Assembly (NCBI GenBank): GCA_020028195.1
Contig: JAHWYE010000059.1
Span: forward strand, 1 to 8,003
Length of the DNA: 8,003 bases
Direction of reading: 5' to 3'
Source of the DNA: Nitrospirota bacterium
GTDB taxonomy: Bacteria > Nitrospirota > Nitrospiria > Nitrospirales > Nitrospiraceae
The notes beneath the pieces are model-generated. The model had not been told where the DNA came from. It worked only from the letters and a program-made list of their open reading frames with translations, and made no database searches. The position numbers and the translations under genes were made by a program. Shown here piece by piece: positions 6,245 through 8,003 of the stretch (the stretch's first letter is position 1; every line of letters starts with the position of its first letter).

Positions 6245-6276
6245 AAAAAAGGGAAGGCCAGGGGGCCTTCCCTTTT
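6245..6276. terminator. Bidirectional intrinsic terminator after rpsI
   Basis: A perfect GC-rich stem (GGGAAGGCC at 6251-6259 with GGCCTTCCC at 6264-6272, 4-nt loop) is flanked by six A's on the left and four T's on the right, so the pairing extends to 13 bp. Read on the minus strand the stem is followed by TTTTTT, the textbook signal ending the rplM-rpsI transcript. On the plus strand it is followed by TTTTATT, but no gene there would use it. Confidence 0.92.
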
Positions 6277-6297
6277 ATTCAACACCACCCCCGGCCG

Positions 6298-6690
6298 TCA
6301 GCGCTTGGAGTACTGGAAGCGTTTCCGCGCGCCTTTCTGTCCGTACTTCTTACGCTCCTTGACGCGGGAGTCCCGCGTGAGGAGACCTTCCTTCTTGAGC
6401 GGCTCTCTGAGAGACGGATTCATCGTTACCAGGGCTTTGGCAATCGCGTGTCTGAGTGCGCCGGCCTGTCCGGTGGAGCCGCCCCCGCTAACCGTCGCCC
6501 GCACATCGTACTTTCCCACCGCCCCTGTCACGTCGAGCGGAAACTGGATCAGGCTCCTGAGCGAAGGTCTGGGGAAATAGTGCTCCAACGACCGCTCGTT
6601 CACGACCATTTCGCCGGGCCCCGGCGAAACCCACGCCCTGGCAATCGCGTTCTTCCGCTTGCCGGTTGCGTACTGCACTACTCCTGTCAT
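6298..6690 (-). CDS. rpsI: 30S ribosomal protein S9
   Basis: 30S head protein whose basic C-terminal tail reaches the P-site tRNA. Recognised from YATGKRKNAIARAWVSPG (7-24), the glycine-rich SGGGSTGQAGALRHAIAKAL (68-87), LTRDSRVKERKKYGQKGARK (104-123) and the invariant-type ending RFQYSKR. I start at the ATG at 6690 (130 residues, the E. coli length). AAGGAGG at 6707-6701 lies 10 nt upstream of it, while the alternative ATG at 6699 is only one base from that motif. It starts 33 nt after the rplM stop, the near-universal rplM-rpsI pair, and is followed by a strong terminator. Confidence 0.98.
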   Translation of the reverse strand: MTGVVQYATGKRKNAIARAWVSPGPGEMVVNERSLEHYFPRPSLRSLIQFPLDVTGAVGKYDVRATVSGGGSTGQAGALRHAIAKALVTMNPSLREPLKKEGLLTRDSRVKERKKYGQKGARKRFQYSKR

Positions 6691-6723
6691 GCGTCGCATG
6701 CCTCCTTAGATGTCAGCTCTGGT

Positions 6724-7152
6724 TCAAAGCGCGAGCGGTTCGGGCCGTTGCGCCTCATGCGGGTGCGCTGTTCCGGCATACACCTTCAACTTTCGGGCCA
6801 TCTGCTTTCCGAGCGGATTTTTTGGCAGCATCCCCTTGATGGCCCTGGTCACGAGGCCTGTGGGATTCTTCGCGTGAAGATGCTCGGCGGTGACGGACTT
6901 GAGACCACCGGGGTAGCCTGTGTGATGGATATAGGTCTTGGTCTTGAACTTGTCCCCGGTCAGGCGGATCTTGTCCGCATTGATAATGACGACATGATCG
7001 CCGGTGTCAACATGTGGTGTGAAGGTCGGTTTGTGTTTTCCCCTCAGCAAGATAGCCACCCGGGAAGACAACCGCCCTAAGGTTTTCCCATTGGCATCAA
7101 CCAGATACCACTTTCTGATCACGTCCGTCTGTTTCGCGAAGTACGTTCTCAT
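6724..7152 (-). CDS. rplM: 50S ribosomal protein L13
   Basis: Early-assembling 50S protein bound to 23S rRNA. Motifs: MRTYFAKQTDVIRKWYLVDA at the N-terminus, LRGKHKPTFTPHVDTGDHVV (36-55), INADKIRLTGDK (57-68), HHTGYPGG (76-83), GMLPKNPLG (107-115) and the signature MARKLKVYAGTAHPHEAQRP (118-137). I favour the ATG at 7152, which gives 142 residues, the E. coli length. An adjacent in-frame ATG at 7155 has AAGGG 11 nt upstream and is nearly as likely. A longer GTG start at 7188 would add 12 residues that do not resemble L13 and has its purine-rich motif too close. The gene lies about 40 nt after the DUF151 gene, so the transcript probably comes from further upstream. Confidence 0.97.
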   Translation of the reverse strand: MRTYFAKQTDVIRKWYLVDANGKTLGRLSSRVAILLRGKHKPTFTPHVDTGDHVVIINADKIRLTGDKFKTKTYIHHTGYPGGLKSVTAEHLHAKNPTGLVTRAIKGMLPKNPLGKQMARKLKVYAGTAHPHEAQRPEPLAL

Positions 7153-7194
7153 CATCCGTTCCATGTCCCTTTGAGGATTGTCGGCCACTCCTTC

Positions 7195-7671
7195 CTAGGC
7201 CTCGTGCGTACCGAAGTTTTTCGCATCCAGCTTTTCAAGCCATGCGTCAAGATTCCAAGCGCCCCGCCGCTTCAACACATCCTGGGTCACATAAATCGGA
7301 CTGTTTGTTCGCAGGGCCAGCGCGATCGCGTCGCTCGGCCTCGCATCGACGGAATACTCCGCCCCTCGGGAAAGCAGGTGGATGGCAGCATAGTACGTGC
7401 TGTTCTTGACGTCCGTGACCACCACACGCACCACTTGCACGTTCAGGTGGTCCGCCATGCTGCGGATCAGATCGTGGCTCATCGGTCGCGGGGTGACGAT
7501 GCCTTCCAGAGCCATTTTTATCGCAATCCCTTCCGCAGCGCCGACCCAGATCGGCAGAATATCGGAGTTCTGCGCGTCTCTCAGAATCACAATCCGGGTG
7601 TCGGTGTCAGGATCATGCACGACCCCGTGCACTTTCAGTTGGACCAGATCAGTGGATTCCCTCTGCTCCAT
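7195..7671 (-). CDS. DUF151 / bifunctional nuclease (BFN) domain protein, copy 1
   Basis: Small single-domain protein of 158 residues in the DUF151/BFN family. Some plant members have reported RNase and DNase activity; the bacterial role is poorly defined, so no specific function is assigned. Visible: a beta-rich start (LKVHGVVHDPDTDTRIVILRD region, 12-32), ILPIWVGAAEGIAIKMALEG (38-57), the conserved PRPMSHDLI (61-69), VVVTDVKNSTYYAAI (83-97) and the signature DARPSDAIALALRT (109-122). There is no signal peptide or membrane segment. The start ATG at 7671 has AAGGGAG 14 nt upstream, rather far. It is the second of two tandem paralogues (about 47% identical by eye over the 78 comparable C-terminal residues) separated by 78 nt, and it precedes rplM. 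Confidence 0.9.
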   Translation of the reverse strand: MEQRESTDLVQLKVHGVVHDPDTDTRIVILRDAQNSDILPIWVGAAEGIAIKMALEGIVTPRPMSHDLIRSMADHLNVQVVRVVVTDVKNSTYYAAIHLLSRGAEYSVDARPSDAIALALRTNSPIYVTQDVLKRRGAWNLDAWLEKLDAKNFGTHEA

Positions 7672-7749
7672 GTCCGTGCCGCACGCTCCCTTGACTGCAG
7701 CCTTTCAGGGCTTCAGCGTCTGCCCGCCGACGCCGACGGCCCCTTCCGG

Positions 7750-8001
7750 TCACGAGTCAAGCTTGCCGAAATCTTCAGGTTTCAGATTCTCGAGCCACTG
7801 CTCCAATTCCTCGGACGTCTGTTTGCGGAGAACCGACTCGCTCGCGAACACGGGGGCGCTCGTGCGCAACGCTAGGGCAATGGCATCGCTGGGTCTCGAG
7901 TCGATGGAGTACTCGGAGTCCTCATACTGGAGATGAATCTTGGCATAATAGGTGTTGTCGTTCAGGTCAGTGATGACGACACTGATCACTTTGGCATCGA
8001 C
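7750..8001 (-). CDS. DUF151 / bifunctional nuclease (BFN) domain protein, copy 2 (5' end outside window)
   Basis: C-terminal 83 residues of a second DUF151/BFN protein; the reading frame stays open to the window edge, so the true start lies outside. The visible part holds ISVVITDLNDNTYYAKIHL, the signature DSRPSDAIALALRT, and the ending ELEQWLENLKPEDFGKLDS. An ungapped comparison with copy 1 gives 37 identities in 78 positions, including the whole RPSDAIALALRT block. This points to an old duplication rather than a recent one. The missing half should contain the LPIW and PRP-HDL motifs. Function is as uncertain as for copy 1. Confidence 0.88.
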   Translation of the reverse strand, partial: VDAKVISVVITDLNDNTYYAKIHLQYEDSEYSIDSRPSDAIALALRTSAPVFASESVLRKQTSEELEQWLENLKPEDFGKLDS

Positions 8002-8003
8002 CG

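Noticed and set aside
6088..7080. Long plus-strand open frame of 330 codons.
   Set aside because: It covers argC, the terminator, rpsI and rplM in antisense, and crosses a strong terminator; it does not resemble a protein.
6218..7173. The 12-mer CAAAGGGACATG occurs upstream of both argC (6229-6218) and rplM (7173-7162).
   Set aside because: One shared 12-mer is about what chance gives in 8 kb counted on both strands, and it includes a common AAGGG-ATG start context.

Overview
All genes in this window lie on the minus strand, so transcription runs from base 8003 toward base 1. It is dense, conserved chromosomal DNA, GC-rich with short intergenic gaps. I see no mobile elements, CRISPR arrays, complete tRNA or rRNA genes, or frameshifts. 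The proteins are bacterial housekeeping types. The gene order rplM-rpsI-argC-argJ-rpsB-tsf-pyrH-frr, the short EF-Ts (198 residues) and the DUF151 nucleases suggest a Nitrospirota-like lineage or a neighbouring deep-branching phylum. That placement is inference from gene order and recall, not a database match.

Layout in transcription order. At 8001-7195 are two tandem DUF151/BFN-domain genes, the first truncated by the window edge. At 7152-6298 are rplM (L13) and rpsI (S9), followed by a strong intrinsic terminator (6276-6245). At 6200-3839 are argC and argJ, two enzymes of arginine biosynthesis. At 3838-3543 is the only sizeable non-coding gap (296 bp). It holds a good sigma-70-type promoter and a leader of about 235 nt rich in inverted repeats, including a nested double hairpin just before the rpsB ribosome binding site. 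At 3542-1 are rpsB (S2), tsf (EF-Ts), pyrH (UMP kinase), frr (ribosome recycling factor) and alr (alanine racemase, truncated by the window edge).

Functionally the window combines translation (L13, S9, S2, EF-Ts, RRF) with small-molecule supply: arginine from ArgC and ArgJ, UDP precursor from PyrH, and D-alanine for peptidoglycan from Alr. The rpsB-tsf-pyrH-frr core is tightly packed (74-nt, -4, 19-nt and 24-nt junctions) and probably co-transcribed from the promoter at 3812-3784.

I found no new enzymatic or defence system. The most interesting signal is non-coding: the structured rpsB leader, which could be an S2 autoregulatory element. Secondary points are the alr gene attached in-frame behind frr with a TTG start, the placement of argC directly behind a strong terminator, and several start-codon corrections (rpsB GTG at 3542, rpsI ATG at 6690, rplM ATG at 7152).
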